Below, one piece after another: positions 23,001 through 33,650 of a DNA stretch of 64,000 nt. The stretch is from Carettochelys insculpta. Taxonomy: Eukaryota; Chordata; Testudines; Carettochelyidae. Under the pieces are notes generated by a model. The model made no database searches. It was not told where the DNA came from and was given only the letters and a program-made list of their open reading frames with translations. The DNA lies in NCBI RefSeq assembly GCF_033958435.1, contig NC_134138.1:193289298-193353297 (forward strand). Reading direction: 5' to 3'. The position numbers were made by a program, and so were the translations under genes. Each line of letters opens with the position of its first letter. Position 1 is the stretch's first letter.

Positions 23001-26000
23001 GAGGGGACCTCTAAGAGAGGATGGGCACTTCCCACTTCTATGCTGCCATTACAGGAGGTGGGAAGACTGATTAGCGGGCACACAGCTGAGCCTGGTGGAA
23101 GGTCTGAAGACTAAGCTCGTCGGAGGGAGCTGCTGTGACTTGTAGGAGTGTAGGGCAGGAGACAGTGTTGCCACTGGACTTTATTTTTAATGCTCCAGAA
23201 GTGGTGACTTCTGAGGGAGCCATAAAGCTAAGTCACCTCAGGGCTGCGACTCAACGAAGACTCATGCAAGCGAGCACTGCAGCAGCCTGCAACCCTGAGG
23301 ATGACTGAGAGGGGAAACTGGAGCAGTGGAGATGCCTGATGCAGAACTGAGTAAGCCCCAGCTCTTCTTATGGACTCAGTGATACCAACCATTACAGCTG
23401 CATCAGCACAAACCCCACAGTTGTCCAGTGAAGCAGCTGTGTGCCCAGATTGAGGGTTGCCAGGCAACTGAGACAAGTGATGGCTTTCCTTGCCGACACA
23501 AGGGGTTCACACAGAGGCAGGTACACCAGTTGCTGATTGCTGATTTGGAGATAATCCCACAGCTAGGGAAGGGCTTGGTGGCTGATAAGATTGTTTCCAA
23601 AGAAGCCAGCAGAATGACCACAATGATGCTTCTATCGGAAAATATGGATCTGGATTTTTCGTTCTTCAAAATTCAGGCCCTTCGAAGGAGATGGAGCTAT
23701 TGTGTAGCCCATGAATTGAAATAGAGGCCAACTGCTGAATTCTAATTTGTGTACCAAAACCTACTGACTCAAATTTTGGATGAATTTAGATCCAGGGTTT
23801 TTGTTTGGGAGAGAACCATTTAAAAGGGCCAACCACTAATGCTCCTTTGGTAGTTTCCACAACCTATCTGCCTTTGCCATGAATGACATTAATGTGACTT
23901 GAGAGATTCCTGCAAACTCAGTAGAATTAGTATCATGGCCAAAGATTGCACATATCTAGCCTATATAATGTCATGGTGTGCGCTGTATGCATAGCTGTGA
24001 ATGTGTTTAGTGAAGGACTGCAAGGATTTTTCTGACATACTGGTAGAAGTCGAAAATAGCTTTCTGCTATGACATTGTTGCATACTTCATAGCTATTATT
24101 GGGCAATCTTACTTTAACTTAGTAAAATTTTAAAACTTCACTGAAAACAAATAGCCCTCGTTCACTGTAAGGTTTTAAAGTTGCTATGACAATAATACAA
24201 AATGGAAGTGAGTGATAGCTGGCAACTCTGCACTGTTTCAGTATCCTCTGCACAGTCAATTGTCATTATGCTAGCAGGTATTTTATTTCATACAGTATTC
24301 TTGGGGCGAGGAGAATTTAAGCATCTAACACTAACAAGGAGTAGATTGCAGTAATTGTACTAGTGGCCAAAAGAGTTATTCAGAAAAATTGTCCTGTGCA
24401 ACTCCACCATCCTACACATATTGGCTGAGTGGGCTCACTACCACTGCATTAATAGAAAAAATAACTCTGTCTAAAGGACATGCTTGGAAAAAATATGAGG
24501 TTGTATGGTTAGCCATGAAACTATTGCATATTTTTGCAATTTAGTGTATAGTGGTCCACAGTACTCAAAGGTTATGTTGTCACTTATTTATTTAGTCACT
24601 TTCGTAATTGATGCCCTGTGTGATCTCCACAGGTTATTTGTTTTGGTTTATTTCTTTTCTCCCCAGGTTTTAGAAATAATGAATGTTATATTTTGTTATT
24701 TATCTTGCACTTGTATTTATATATGCTTTGCTTTAGGTTTTTCACTTTTATATAAAACAATAAAGCTTTTTAAAAGTCCAAGCCTTTCAATTTATCACCT
24801 CTTAGTGCTAAATTCACTCCTAAAAATTACACAGGCTGTAATGGAGTGTAGAGTTAAGTTGTGGCTGTCTTGTAGCGTATTAAACATTCTATGTCTTTTT
24901 TTTTTAAAAAAGCACAGTGATTTAGAGACCCTGTGCTGCAGAGCTTAATGGTTTGTTTTAAATGAGGGTTTTCAGAGTTGAGAGAGTTCACAACTCAGAA
25001 GTTTCTAGTTCAGTATGTAGCCGTATAAGCAAAACTTTCTATTTTTAATTGTTGGTTCTTCTGCTTTTATTTTATATACCATGTTATTTAGTCTGTATGG
25101 ATGTTATAAACTAATAATTTGGGCGGCATATATGGACATACAATTTCATAGCTGTGCTGAATACACAAACTGCTCCATGTAAATTAAACTTTGAGCTCCT
25201 ATTTTCCAAGAAATTGTATGAAGTAAACAGTCAGAGTTTAAGATCAGAAAGGACCGTTATGATCATCGCATCTGACCTTCTATCTGGGGCTTAGAATTTC
25301 ACCCACTAATTCCTGAACCAGCCCACCAGTTTTCATTGAGCTAAAGCATATTTTACAGTAATGAATTAATCTTTCCTGGGGAACAGTAACTTACAGCAAT
25401 TCTAATGCCATCTTTCAGCTGAAAACGATCACAGAAGCAAAGCAGAGGCAGACTGTCTATTTTTCTGTACATAGCGCGAGAACAAGCCACAGAATGAGAT
25501 TAATTTGATAAAATAAAAAAAGTTTGAGGTTGAAGTTTATTAACACCTTAGAGAGGAGAGCAAGATAGGATCTGAGGTCACAAAGGTAGATAGAAGGTTG
25601 AACTCACCTTCATTTGCAAATGTACCATCACTTTGAAAAAGATTATGCATTTGACACATTGATTTATAAAGATTTGAAATTAATTTGCAGAAACACAACT
25701 GCAATATATTTTTTCTTTTTAGTATTCTACTAATGATTTATGTCTGAGAGACTTCACTACATTTTCCTTGTCTTTATTTTTTAATTGCGGTCTCATCTAA
25801 CTTCAATTTTTCAGAAGCCACGGGCCATGATGTTAAAGTCCTACCTTCCTAATGCCTTATTGAAACCTTTTTATTTAGTCGCCATTCTGCCTTTGTGCCA
25901 TGCATCCTGAAACTTTTTCCCCTGATAAAGACATTTTATATGGGGAAAAAATTGATGCTGTAATTCATCATCTGCTGTTGCGTTCTTGTCTATTGAAGTC

Positions 26001-26781
26001 TCTGTCTTTTGAGCCTGTAACTAATACAAGAAAGGGCATTCACAAGAAAACCGAGCTGTGTGGCATGTTAAACCTCAAAAATATGAAGAACTTTCTTTTT
26101 TGTTTTGAACTCAAAACAGCCTAGCTCAGTCAAAATGTTCACAAACCCAGGTTCAGTTTTGAGTGGCTGGATCGTTTATAATTCTGCTGAAACTGTATGA
26201 AACTTCAGAGTTTTGAAGGTCACTTACAAAGAATCTTTGTAAAAATAACTTATGGATTTTTTTTTTTTTACTACCGTATGATATGTTTAAAAGACGAGGG
26301 GATTTTTTAAAAGGATTTCTGATGCTTGTTTTTACATTAGAAATATGAACAATATCAAGTCATCACTCTTTTTGGAAGGGGGCTTCTTGAACATCTCAGA
26401 TGTTCGTGTGAGATCGTGCGTTACCACACACAGTCCAGGCATTTAAACTATAACCAGAATATTTTTTCTCTTAAATTTTAGTAATCCCTGGAACCTGAAT
26501 ATAACCAAACAACAATAATCCACCAGAAACAAAGTTTAACAGTCTAATTGAAATACCACTTTTTCTTATTTTACTCTTTCTCAAGCTTTTCTTTTCATGA
26601 TGCCATTTAATGTATAGCCTTAGAGACTCTGAGGATGGGAAACACTTGAATTTCTGATGTCTGAAACAAGCTGCAAGTAAATGACCTTCCTTTTTGCGCA
26701 AAAACTCTGACCACCTCTGTTCAGTGCCCTTTTTCAACAAACCCCCCTTTACCAGTCAGCTTTATATAAATGTAAAACATT
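20017..26781 (+). other. Long GLB1 intron segment, largely unassigned
   Basis: No exon or complete element is supported over these 6.8 kb. Possible pieces: text at 20368-20420 resembling a few CR1 codons (TYLEYCIWCWSL); a right transposon end GTGCAGACAAGCCC at 22691-22704 with related interior words near 22050-22100; and a CCTGACCC-rich block at 22130-22630 that gives overlapping open frames on both strands. I do not consider any of these frames real genes. Confidence 0.4.
25228..25345 (-). mobile_element. CR1-type 3' tail fragment
   Basis: The words AGATCAGAAAGGACCGTTAT, GATCATCGCATCTGACCTTC and AGAATTTCACCCACTAATTC follow the order of a common reptile/bird LINE 3' region that reads 'aaggaccattatgatcatctagtctgacct'. 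Assignment rests on this pattern alone, and the borders are approximate. Confidence 0.45.
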
Positions 26782-27480
26782 GGCTACGTCTACACTAGCA
26801 CACTACGTCGAAGTAGCCTATTTTGAAGTAAGGACATCGAAATAGGCTACTTCGACGCGTATCGTCTACACGTCCTCCAGGGCTGGTGCCATCGACATTC
26901 AACGTTGAAGTAGCGATGGGGAACATCAAAAGGAGCCGCCCTGGAAGGAAATGTGGAGCATCCACACACACAAGTGCTCCCGTTGAAATAAGGGGCCAGC
27001 AAAGCCCCAAGCCGCCCCCTTAAAGGGCCCCTCCCAGACACACTTGCCCTGCACAGCACAAGATCCACAGAGCTGACAACCAGTTGCAGACCCTGTGCAT
27101 GCAGCATGGACCCCCAGCTGCAGCAGCAGCAGAAGCAGAAGCAGCCAGAAGCCCTGGGCTCAGGGCTGCTGAATGCAGTGACCATAGAGCCCCGCAGGGG
27201 CTGGACAGAGCGTCTCTGAACCCCTCAGCTAATGGCCACCATGGAGGACCCCGCTATTTCGAAGTAGCAGGACGTGGATTGTCTATACACACCCTACTTC
27301 GACGTTGAACGTCGAAGTAGGGCGCTATTCCCATCTTCGGATGGGAATAGCGATTTCCATGTCTTGCCGCTTAACATCGATTTCAACATCAAAATAGCAG
27401 ACGGCGCATGTAGATGCGATGCGTGCTATTTCGACATTGTGCCGGCTACTTCGAAGTAGCCAGCTAGTGTAGACGCACCC
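26782..27480. mobile_element. Larger GTCTACAC-family transposon with a non-palindromic core
   Basis: The ends are GGCTACGTCTACACTAGC and GCTAGTGTAGACGCACCC. TTCGAAGTAG-type words recur in both arms. The central part (about 26960-27240) is not palindromic: it has a GC-rich leader and an ATG at 27104 opening a short Gln-rich frame (MDPQLQQQQKQKQ...) that stops after about 37 codons. This could be the 5' remnant of an autonomous parent. Flanks are ATT and AAT, so no clear duplication. 699 bp. Confidence 0.6.
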
Positions 27481-27485
27481 AATAT

Positions 27486-27822
27486 GGCTGGGTCTACACT
27501 ACAGAGTTTTGTCAACAAAAGCGGGGGTCTTCATTGTCTGCATTTTCCTCGACAGTATTATCCCTCAACCATTCAAGGCATAACAATTTCTGGGCATAGT
27601 TCTGTCAACAAAAGTGCAACGTAGCCACTTCTGTAGACAGAGAAGGCTTCCGGTTGCCTGGTGGCCCTCTTTTCATAGCGGCCATTCTGCTTTCTGGCAC
27701 CAAAGGGCAGTGCAGTCTGGCAGTTCTCTGTCGACAGAGCAAGTTTTGTGTAGATTCAATCTGTTGACAGAGATTCTGTCGAAATTACCCTGTCGACAGA
27801 TGTTTCTAGTGTAGACATAGCC
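27486..27822. mobile_element. MITE with GTCTACAC ends and GTCGACAGA words
   Basis: The ends GGCTGGGTCTACAC and GTGTAGACATAGCC are inverted repeats. Flanks are TAT (27483-27485) and TAC (27823-27825), a 3-bp duplication with one change. The interior repeats TCTGTCGACAGA-like words and TTTTGTCAACAAAAG, so it is a distinct subfamily from the TTCGAA-rich copies. It lies only 5 bp from the preceding element. Confidence 0.65.
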
Positions 27823-28289
27823 TACATAAACATAAAACGCTATCATTTGGTTTTGGATTTGTTTCAACTTGAAATGTAAAGCAAAATTCAGGGCTGGGAG
27901 AGGGGAGGAAATTATTTAGCTGCCTCTTGAAATAAAATGAAAGAGGACGTTTGTGAGAAACTCCTGACAATGACAGTAGACTCTTTCATATCTGGAATTT
28001 TACCCATAAGTAGATCTTTTTATGTTTTCCATAAGTACAGTATAATGAAAGTAAATACAAATAAATGCAGCAAATATAGTGTTAGTTTACAGTGTTCAGT
28101 ACTACTGTTGTTGGTAAATAAAATACTCTGCATACATTTTTGTTAGTTTCTTAATATCTAATCTTGTTTTCCATTAGTGTCATGCATTGCTAAGTATGTA
28201 CCTCTCTATTATCCAGAATATTTGAATATCTGGCAGCCTCCTGGTTCTGGGGCTGCTGGATATGAAAGAGTTTACTGTAATATCAAAAC

Positions 28290-28531
28290 AAAAAGCAGTC
28301 AAGTAGCACTTTAAAGACTAGCAAAATAGTTTATTAGGTGAGATTTCGTGGGACGGATCCACTTCTTCAGACCATAGCCAGATCAGAACAGACTCAATTT
28401 CGAAGCGCCGCGGCCAGAAGCATCCTAATGCTAATGAGGGGGTGAATATTCAATTCAGCGCCTCATTAGTAATCTTCGAAATGGCCATTAGCATGGGTAT
28501 TTTGAAGATTTGTGCCCGTGTAGACACACCC
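28290..28531. mobile_element. Retroposon piece joined to the right half of a hairpin MITE
   Basis: Positions 28290-28394 carry AGTAGCACTTTAAAGACTAG and GATTTCGTGGGACGGATCCA, a diverged relative of the GTTAGTCTG foldback family. From 28395 the text CAATTTCGAAGCGCCGCGGC to CCGTGTAGACACACCC matches the right arm of the hairpin transposon at 35420-35855. The left arm is absent, so the junction is a deletion or a partial insertion. Confidence 0.55.
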
Positions 28532-28974
28532 TGTGTGTAGAGTTTATGGGGGAAAAAGCTTGCCAAGAGTCACTTTTGCAATCCTCCCAAGAAGTATTGG
28601 ATGGACTGGGACACAAATGTCCTCTGTCCCTACTTGATGTTTTATGGGTGCTGCTAATTTATTTTCTTGGTTTGCAAGTCTTTATTTTTTTATCCATGTT
28701 ATGTTTTCCCTGATCATTTCATTTTTAAATATTGATACTATTTTTAATCAATCAAGAAACTATGATTGCTTTGGCTGTTTTTGAAGTATGTTTTGATCAG
28801 GATTTAGATCCCACATATTTTAACTTGATCAAAATATAATTTGCCCAACATTGTGTGAAACGTGAAGGTTCACTTTCTGTCCTCGGCGTGATAGAGGTTA
28901 AACAAGCTGTTAATGCAGTAATTTTTATTTGACTTACTAAAAATACCTTTTTTTGTTTGTTTCTCTTTTGGTAG

Positions 28975-29235
28975 GGACAAATTTGGATCAATGGTTTCAA
29001 CCTTGGTCGTTACTGGCCAGTCCGTGGTCCTCAAGTGACGCTATTTGTTCCAAGTAACATCCTTGTTTCATCGGCCCTGAACAATATCACAGTGTTGGAG
29101 TTGGAGCAGTCTCCATGTGACATCCAGAAATGTGCCATAGAATTTGTAGACAAACCTGAAATCAATGCAACACTGCAGTATGAAAGCAACAGCCAGAAGC
29201 TGTTCACTAAAGATTTATGGCTGGACCCTTTATGA
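28975..29235 (+). CDS. GLB1: GLB1 terminal coding exon (human exon 16 equivalent), 86 codons plus stop
   Basis: The acceptor TTTTGGTAG precedes GGA CAA. The exon encodes [20 protein letters not shown], then [20 protein letters not shown], then [19 protein letters not shown], and ends KDLWLDPL before TGA. Human blocks [37 protein letters not shown] and SWLDHV are matched. It forms the second beta domain, including the signature [12 protein letters not shown]. Two cysteines (SPC and KCA) correspond to a human disulfide pair, but the loop between them is four residues here against seven in human. Two sequons (NNIT, NAT) are present that I do not find in human. Confidence 0.97.
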   Translation, partial: GQIWINGFNLGRYWPVRGPQVTLFVPSNILVSSALNNITVLELEQSPCDIQKCAIEFVDKPEINATLQYESNSQKLFTKDLWLDPL

Positions 29236-29545
29236 TTATTTAGGCATGTGTCCTTCCATCTCCTTTTTTTTTCCCTCCCCAGCCAATCCTACATTCCTCA
29301 GGAGAATCATCAGTGTTAAAAATTGACAACTGGACACTGTTTTTCAAACCACTGAAAGTATAGCTGTTTACTGATAGGAGATACTAAATACAGGATCTCC
29401 TTTAAAAGTGAAGATTCTGGCCTTAGAGTAAGCAGTTGTGCGTGAGACTTGACGTACATGGACGATAATATTTAACATGAAAGTCAGTTAAAAAAGCGAG
29501 CTTTGGGCACTGTGATTGCATTAAAGGAACCTCTTAATCAAGTCA
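29236..29545 (+). other. GLB1: Probable GLB1 3' untranslated region
   Basis: The sequence after the stop is non-coding. The first plausible polyadenylation hexamer is ATTAAA at 29520-29525, 285 nt after the stop, which would give a 3' UTR of about 300 nt, similar to other vertebrate GLB1 transcripts. The first AATAAA lies only at about 30288, inside a transposon. The true cleavage site needs transcript data. Confidence 0.5.
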
Positions 29546-29649
29546 TGTAATCATTTGCAAAAATAGAGAAATTTACCTTGCTAAGAACTACGTGGTCCCG
29601 CTACTTGAACCCTTGTACTCCTAGTGGAGCAGTGGTCAACTACAAAATG

Positions 29650-29838
29650 CATTTTATCAACAGAGACTGTTCACAAAAAGCTGCCTAGACACTCCGGGGG
29701 CCCTTTTATTGACAGAGTGGATCAAAAGCGTGATCCGCTTTTGTATGTACCTGCAATCTGTTGACAGAAGTTTTGTAGGAACATCTCTTCCAACAGTAAC
29801 TTCTGTAGACAGATGCTCTTAGTGTAGATGTAGCTATT
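29650..29838. mobile_element. Decayed MITE with GTTGACAGAAG interior
   Basis: The right end reads AGTGTAGATGTAGC, and the interior words TTATTGACAGAGTGGATC, CTGTTGACAGAAGTTTTGT and CTGTAGACAGATGCTCTTAG match the subfamily at 27486-27822. The left end is probably the degraded TGCCTAGACACTCC at about 29684 or lies further left. Sequence from 29839 to 30157 is unassigned. Confidence 0.5.
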
Positions 29839-30165
29839 GTGTCCACAAACAAGTACTCCAAAAGATTTGTGTGTGCCAAGTACTATTTGGATTTGACTTG
29901 TTTTTCTCCATGCTTAAATACCAGGTTAGTGTGGCTATTGTTTCAGTCTTCAGTTATCTACTGCCAGCGTGGCCAGACCTCCTCCCTCTCTGAAAGAGTC
30001 ACGTTTAGAAATCTCCCAGAATCTGCTGTTTGTGAGTTCCTGTGGCAGGAACTGTGCGATTTGTTGGGGCTCTTAGGAGAACACCCCATAGCACAGGAAT
30101 TGTGATAAAATCACAAGTGTTGGCAATAATTCTCAGGCTAAAATAGGTTTTCACCTTTCCCTAGA

Positions 30166-30487
30166 CCAGGGGTCAACAACCTTTTCAAGGCAGAGTGCCA
30201 GAATTTGACCTTTTGACCTCTATGTACTGTCCAAATGCTGGTGATACTTCTTAAAATCATTAATAGACCTACCTACAACAGCTTCATTAATAAATAAATT
30301 AAGAGTCAGAGCTTTACCATTTAGGTGGTGGTTGGTAGCATTTGCTGGTCTTTTGGTGGCATGGCTTTGAGCAAGCTCTCCTGGTTGTATGGCAGAGGCG
30401 GGGTGGGGCTGAACCCCTGCCTTGTGTGCTGATGAAAATTGGCTCATGTGTCACTCTTGGCACCTGAGTCAGTGGTTGCTGGCCCCT
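30166..30487. mobile_element. Non-autonomous hAT element
   Basis: The left end CCAGGGGTCAACAACCTTTT and the right end GTGGTTGCTGGCCCCT (reverse complement AGGGGCCAGCAACCAC) are inverted repeats of hAT type. Flanks TCCCTAGA (30158-30165) and TCCTGAGA (30488-30495) match at six of eight positions, consistent with an old 8-bp duplication. The interior has no transposase frame. An AATAAA run near 30288 lies inside. Confidence 0.6.
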
Positions 30488-30495
30488 TCCTGAGA

Positions 30496-31410
30496 GCTCA
30501 CTGGGGGCTCACTCAGTAGTCCGCTTCCTTGGCCTGGTAGTCCCTTCTAAAGGGATATCCACTTTGCCCTGCTTCTGGAGGCACTGCTGAGTTGAAGAGG
30601 ATTTGCCATACTGACTCTTGTGGTATAGAAGAGAACAGGTGTTCTCTCTACTCTGCGTTCTAATTAGGTGACTGTAAAACAGGCAGAAAAAGTCCACTTA
30701 CATCCCTTACTTAATCTCCTTGGGCCTGTCTCTTTAAGTCTTTCCTACTGCCCTTTCTTGGGCTTGCTGCCACTTCATCTCTTTCTCGGACTCCTCCTTA
30801 GGCCCACTGGGGGTGATGATACTTCCCAAACTCTCTCCCAAAACCTGGTCTCAGCTGATTTGTTCGCCTTCTCTTTTGCTGAGCGTCAGCCTCTGGACTG
30901 CCTTTTCCTGCTTCTTTCTCCTCCTGGGACTTACTGGCAGGCCCAGATTGCTTCTTGTGCAGTGTTGGTTTGTCACCTGACCTCTCTCCACTTCCCCCCT
31001 GCCCCCAGCCACATGATCTTTCTAATCCCTGGGCTAGTGATACCTGCTTTTTAAAGGCAGATTACTTGATTCTGATAACAGTGAACATTTGGAGCTCATT
31101 GGCAGATGATCTTGTGGGAGAAATTGACAAATTCAAAATTAATTTTTCTTTGCATACCATCACACTCATTTTTTTTTCCATAAACCTGAAGAAGATTGAC
31201 AAAAGCAGGGGGTGATAGATGCGTATAGTCAAAAAGACATTTTCTTTCCCAAAAAGTTTAGAATGTTTTTAAGTGGTTTTAGTGGGTGTGAGGCAAAGCT
31301 GCCAAAGGTTCACAACACTTAGTTAATCTGAACTGAATCAATTGTTTATGTTTAAACCAATGCAAGATGGTGGCTAAACACAGGATGACTTCTCCAGGGT
31401 ACAGTCAGTC
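30496..31410. other. Intergenic, nothing recognised
   Basis: Open frames here (for example a pyrimidine-rich + strand frame at 30668-31054) show no domain or repeat I can identify. Confidence 0.4.
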
Positions 31411-31413
31411 TAC

Positions 31414-31622
31414 GGGCTTGTTTCTGATACCATTTGTTTTGGGTGCAAGGGAATTTCGAAGTTGGGTGCGTATTTTGAAGCACCTGGATCTAGACTGTCT
31501 GTCAGCACTTTGAAGCTAGCAGCTTTGAAATTCGCAGGCCTGCCATTGTGCCAATGAGACACTGCCATGCATGGCAGTGCCTCATCGATATTCCTTGGTC
31601 CTTCCTTGTGTAGACAAGGCCC
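31414..31622. mobile_element. Short GTCTAC-type inverted-repeat element
   Basis: The ends GGGCTTGTTTC and TAGACAAGGCCC pair imperfectly. The interior carries GAATTTCGAAGTTGGG, GTATTTTGAAGC, CACTTTGAAGCTAGCAGC and GCCATGCATGGC, in the TTCGAA/TTTGAA style of the hairpin family. Flanks TAC and AGG do not match. 209 bp. Confidence 0.5.
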
Positions 31623-31999
31623 AGGTGTCGCATTGCTGTCCAGGTGGAATATCCATGGAACTGTGATGTGATACCTGGTCAACAATGAAACTGATTACTG
31701 AATGCAAATATAAAGAGGGATTTTTAAATGGGCCTTAAACATGATCGTGTATTCTAACTGGGACTGGATGCCCATTGTCTGATACTACAAGAATATAAGA
31801 TTTTGGGTCAAATAGTTTTTGCTGTTACTCTGGGAACATTACTTCACTCTGGGCTATATTACAAATCACTTGTTGGTGTGTTCCATTCAGTTCCTGTTAA
31901 TTAGTAATTACGATGTAAGTGTATGATTTTTTTTATTTGTTTTGCAACTGTGCAGAAATTTTTTCTTGTTGCTGTCAATACTGAATTTCTATAGCAGTC

Positions 32000-32464
32000 G
32001 GTATCAGAGAGGTAGCCGTGTTAGTCTGTGTCTTCGAGAACAACAAGAAGTCTTGTGGCACCTTATAGACTAACAGATATTTTGGAGCATGAGCTTTCGT
32101 GGGCAAAGATCTGCTTTGTCAGATGCGTGAACTGGCGTGCGTGGGGGGGGCATTCAGAGGAGTATTTAAAGAGGGGAGTTCGCACCTCCACATTAGAATC
32201 TGACAATGGGCCACATCCCCCCAACTGATCTGACTTGTTTTTTCTCCTCTCTTGAGGTACACTACTGATAATGGGCCATTTCCACCCTGACTGAAGAGAC
32301 CATGTCAGCTCTGGCCCTCCTTTTCACTGGGACCGCCCACTTTAAATACTCCTCTGAAACACCCGCTCCACTCCTGCATCGGACGAAGCGGGTCTTTGCC
32401 CACGAAAGCTTATGCTCCAAAATATCTGTTAGTCTGTAAGGTGCCACAGGACTTCTTGTTGTTC
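32000..32464. mobile_element. Long GTTAGTCTG-family foldback retroposon with 12-bp duplication
   Basis: The element starts GGTATCAGAGAGGTAGCCGT and ends CACAGGACTTCTTGTTGTTC. The arms pair: CACCTTATAGACTAACAGAT and TTTTGGAGCATGAGCTTTCG on the left against CGAAAGCTTATGCTCCAAAA and ATCTGTTAGTCTGTAAGGTG on the right. The core between the arms includes inverted TTTAAA...ACTCC phrases. The flanks TCTATAGCAGTC (31988-31999 and 32465-32476) are identical, a 12-bp target duplication. 465 bp, no coding frame. Confidence 0.72.
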
Positions 32465-32476
32465 TCTATAGCAGTC

Positions 32477-33504
32477 AGTGTCTCTGCTTCTTGCTCCTCT
32501 GGTTTTAATTCAATCTTGCAAGCTCTGTAGGTGAGAAGGTGCCTCCTAAAACAAAGAATTGAGAGAGTTTATTAAAACATTTTAATAATAATATCAAATT
32601 GCTTCCTTTTGACTTTATCTAAAGCAAGTAAAGCCTCTTCCTTTAAATAGAGAGTCTTCCCTCAACTGTAGGCATGCAGAGAATGCAGGGAAAACAGAAG
32701 ATGAGGTGTGTTGACTTTACCTATGCACACTTTATAAACTCTGGTTGATCTTATAAAGTTGCAGTATCAGTTTATGGAGTTAGCCACATGATGATGTACT
32801 GTGTCACGTATCGCATGGACCTGGGACAAAAGAAGGTTGTTAAACCTTGATGAGAGGTCACATCCTGGGTAAATCCCGTTATCTCCACACTCATGTTGTA
32901 GGGTTTGAAACAGTAAAATATGCCTGGAAGCAGAACCAGGAGATCAGTTGTTAACACTGGATTTTTTTTTTAAAAAGATAGAGGTTACAAACACATATAC
33001 ACAGCAAAGCAACCCCACAGCAGCAAGTCTTGGTACCCTGGCCAGTCCTGCTATAGGGCTAAAAGTGGCAGTGTGGCCATTCAGGCTTGGGCTGGAGCCT
33101 AGGCTCTAACAGCTGATGAGGGGAATCAGCTGCCCCAGGCTATGAAAGCTGAGATAGTAGTGGGGTCTTTTGCTGTGTGGAAGTAACTCAAATGAGCTGG
33201 GTAGAGAGAGACACAGGGACTAAGATGCTTAAGCAGGAGCCTGCTTTCCTGGCAGAGGAGTCTTTCTGAAGTGTGGGTGTAGCTGCCCACAGGTAGATTT
33301 GAACCTGGGCCCTTTGTAGTTTAGTGGAGGTGCCGCAACAGCATGAGCTGAAGACCAGCTAGCTGTAGAAGCTACTTATTCTTTCTCTGTGAAGTGATCT
33401 AGGTATCACTCCATGGTACAGTTAAGCATACATAGGTGTGGATTACACAGGCCCATCCGGGGAAGAGGAAATCTGATGGGAGAGGGGAAAGCCTCCCCAA
33501 CACA
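32477..33504. other. Intergenic, with a possible transposon arm near 33050-33130
   Basis: The phrases GGCAGTGTGGCCATTCAGGC and TTGGGCTGGAGCCTAGGCTC resemble one half of a common reptile MITE, but no partner end is seen. The rest is unassigned. Confidence 0.3.
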
Positions 33505-33650
33505 GGAGAGGGATAGTTCAGGGGTTTGATAGTTGGCCTCTTAAACTCAGGGTCCTGAGCTTGATCTTTGAGGGGGCCATTTAGGGATCTGTGACAAATA
33601 ACAGAAAGGCAGGGGCTGGACTCAATCTCCTGAGATCACTTGCAGCTCTA
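33505..33650 (+). mobile_element. tRNA-derived SINE of the cryptodiran turtle type
   Basis: The 5' part has polymerase III promoter-like boxes: an A-box region GGATAGTTCAGGGGTTTGAT and a B-box region CCTGAGCTTGATCTTTG. A conserved GAGGGGGCCATTTAGGGATC segment follows, then a CR1-like tail GGCTGGACTCAATCTCCTGA and CAGCTCTAATAATAATGG. This order matches the tRNA-related SINE known from hidden-necked turtles, whose 3' end is shared with a CR1 LINE. It is the best single indicator of the host group in this window. Confidence 0.75.

Larger units (their letters stand above)
273..29235 (+). other. GLB1: GLB1 gene, 3' half (six terminal coding exons and five introns)
   Basis: Lysosomal acid beta-galactosidase (glycoside hydrolase family 35) removes terminal beta-linked galactose from GM1 ganglioside, keratan sulfate and glycoproteins, in a lysosomal complex with cathepsin A and neuraminidase 1. 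Six exons joined in order give 286 residues that follow the human protein colinearly from about residue 370 to the C-terminus. All splice sites are GT-AG and all introns are phase 0. Introns are 4,527, 4,665, 1,436, 8,465 and 8,958 bp and are filled with repeats. The TIM barrel with the two catalytic glutamates, the signal peptide and the promoter lie upstream of the window. No frameshift or premature stop is seen, so the gene looks functional. GLB1-like paralogues (GLB1L, GLB1L2, GLB1L3) are less likely, because the match to GLB1 is close in every exon. Confidence 0.96.

Noticed and set aside
30668..31054. A 128-codon frame rich in Leu and Ser that might be taken for a membrane protein
   Set aside because: Pyrimidine-rich sequence gives Leu/Ser/Phe codons. 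There is no family match or splice context.
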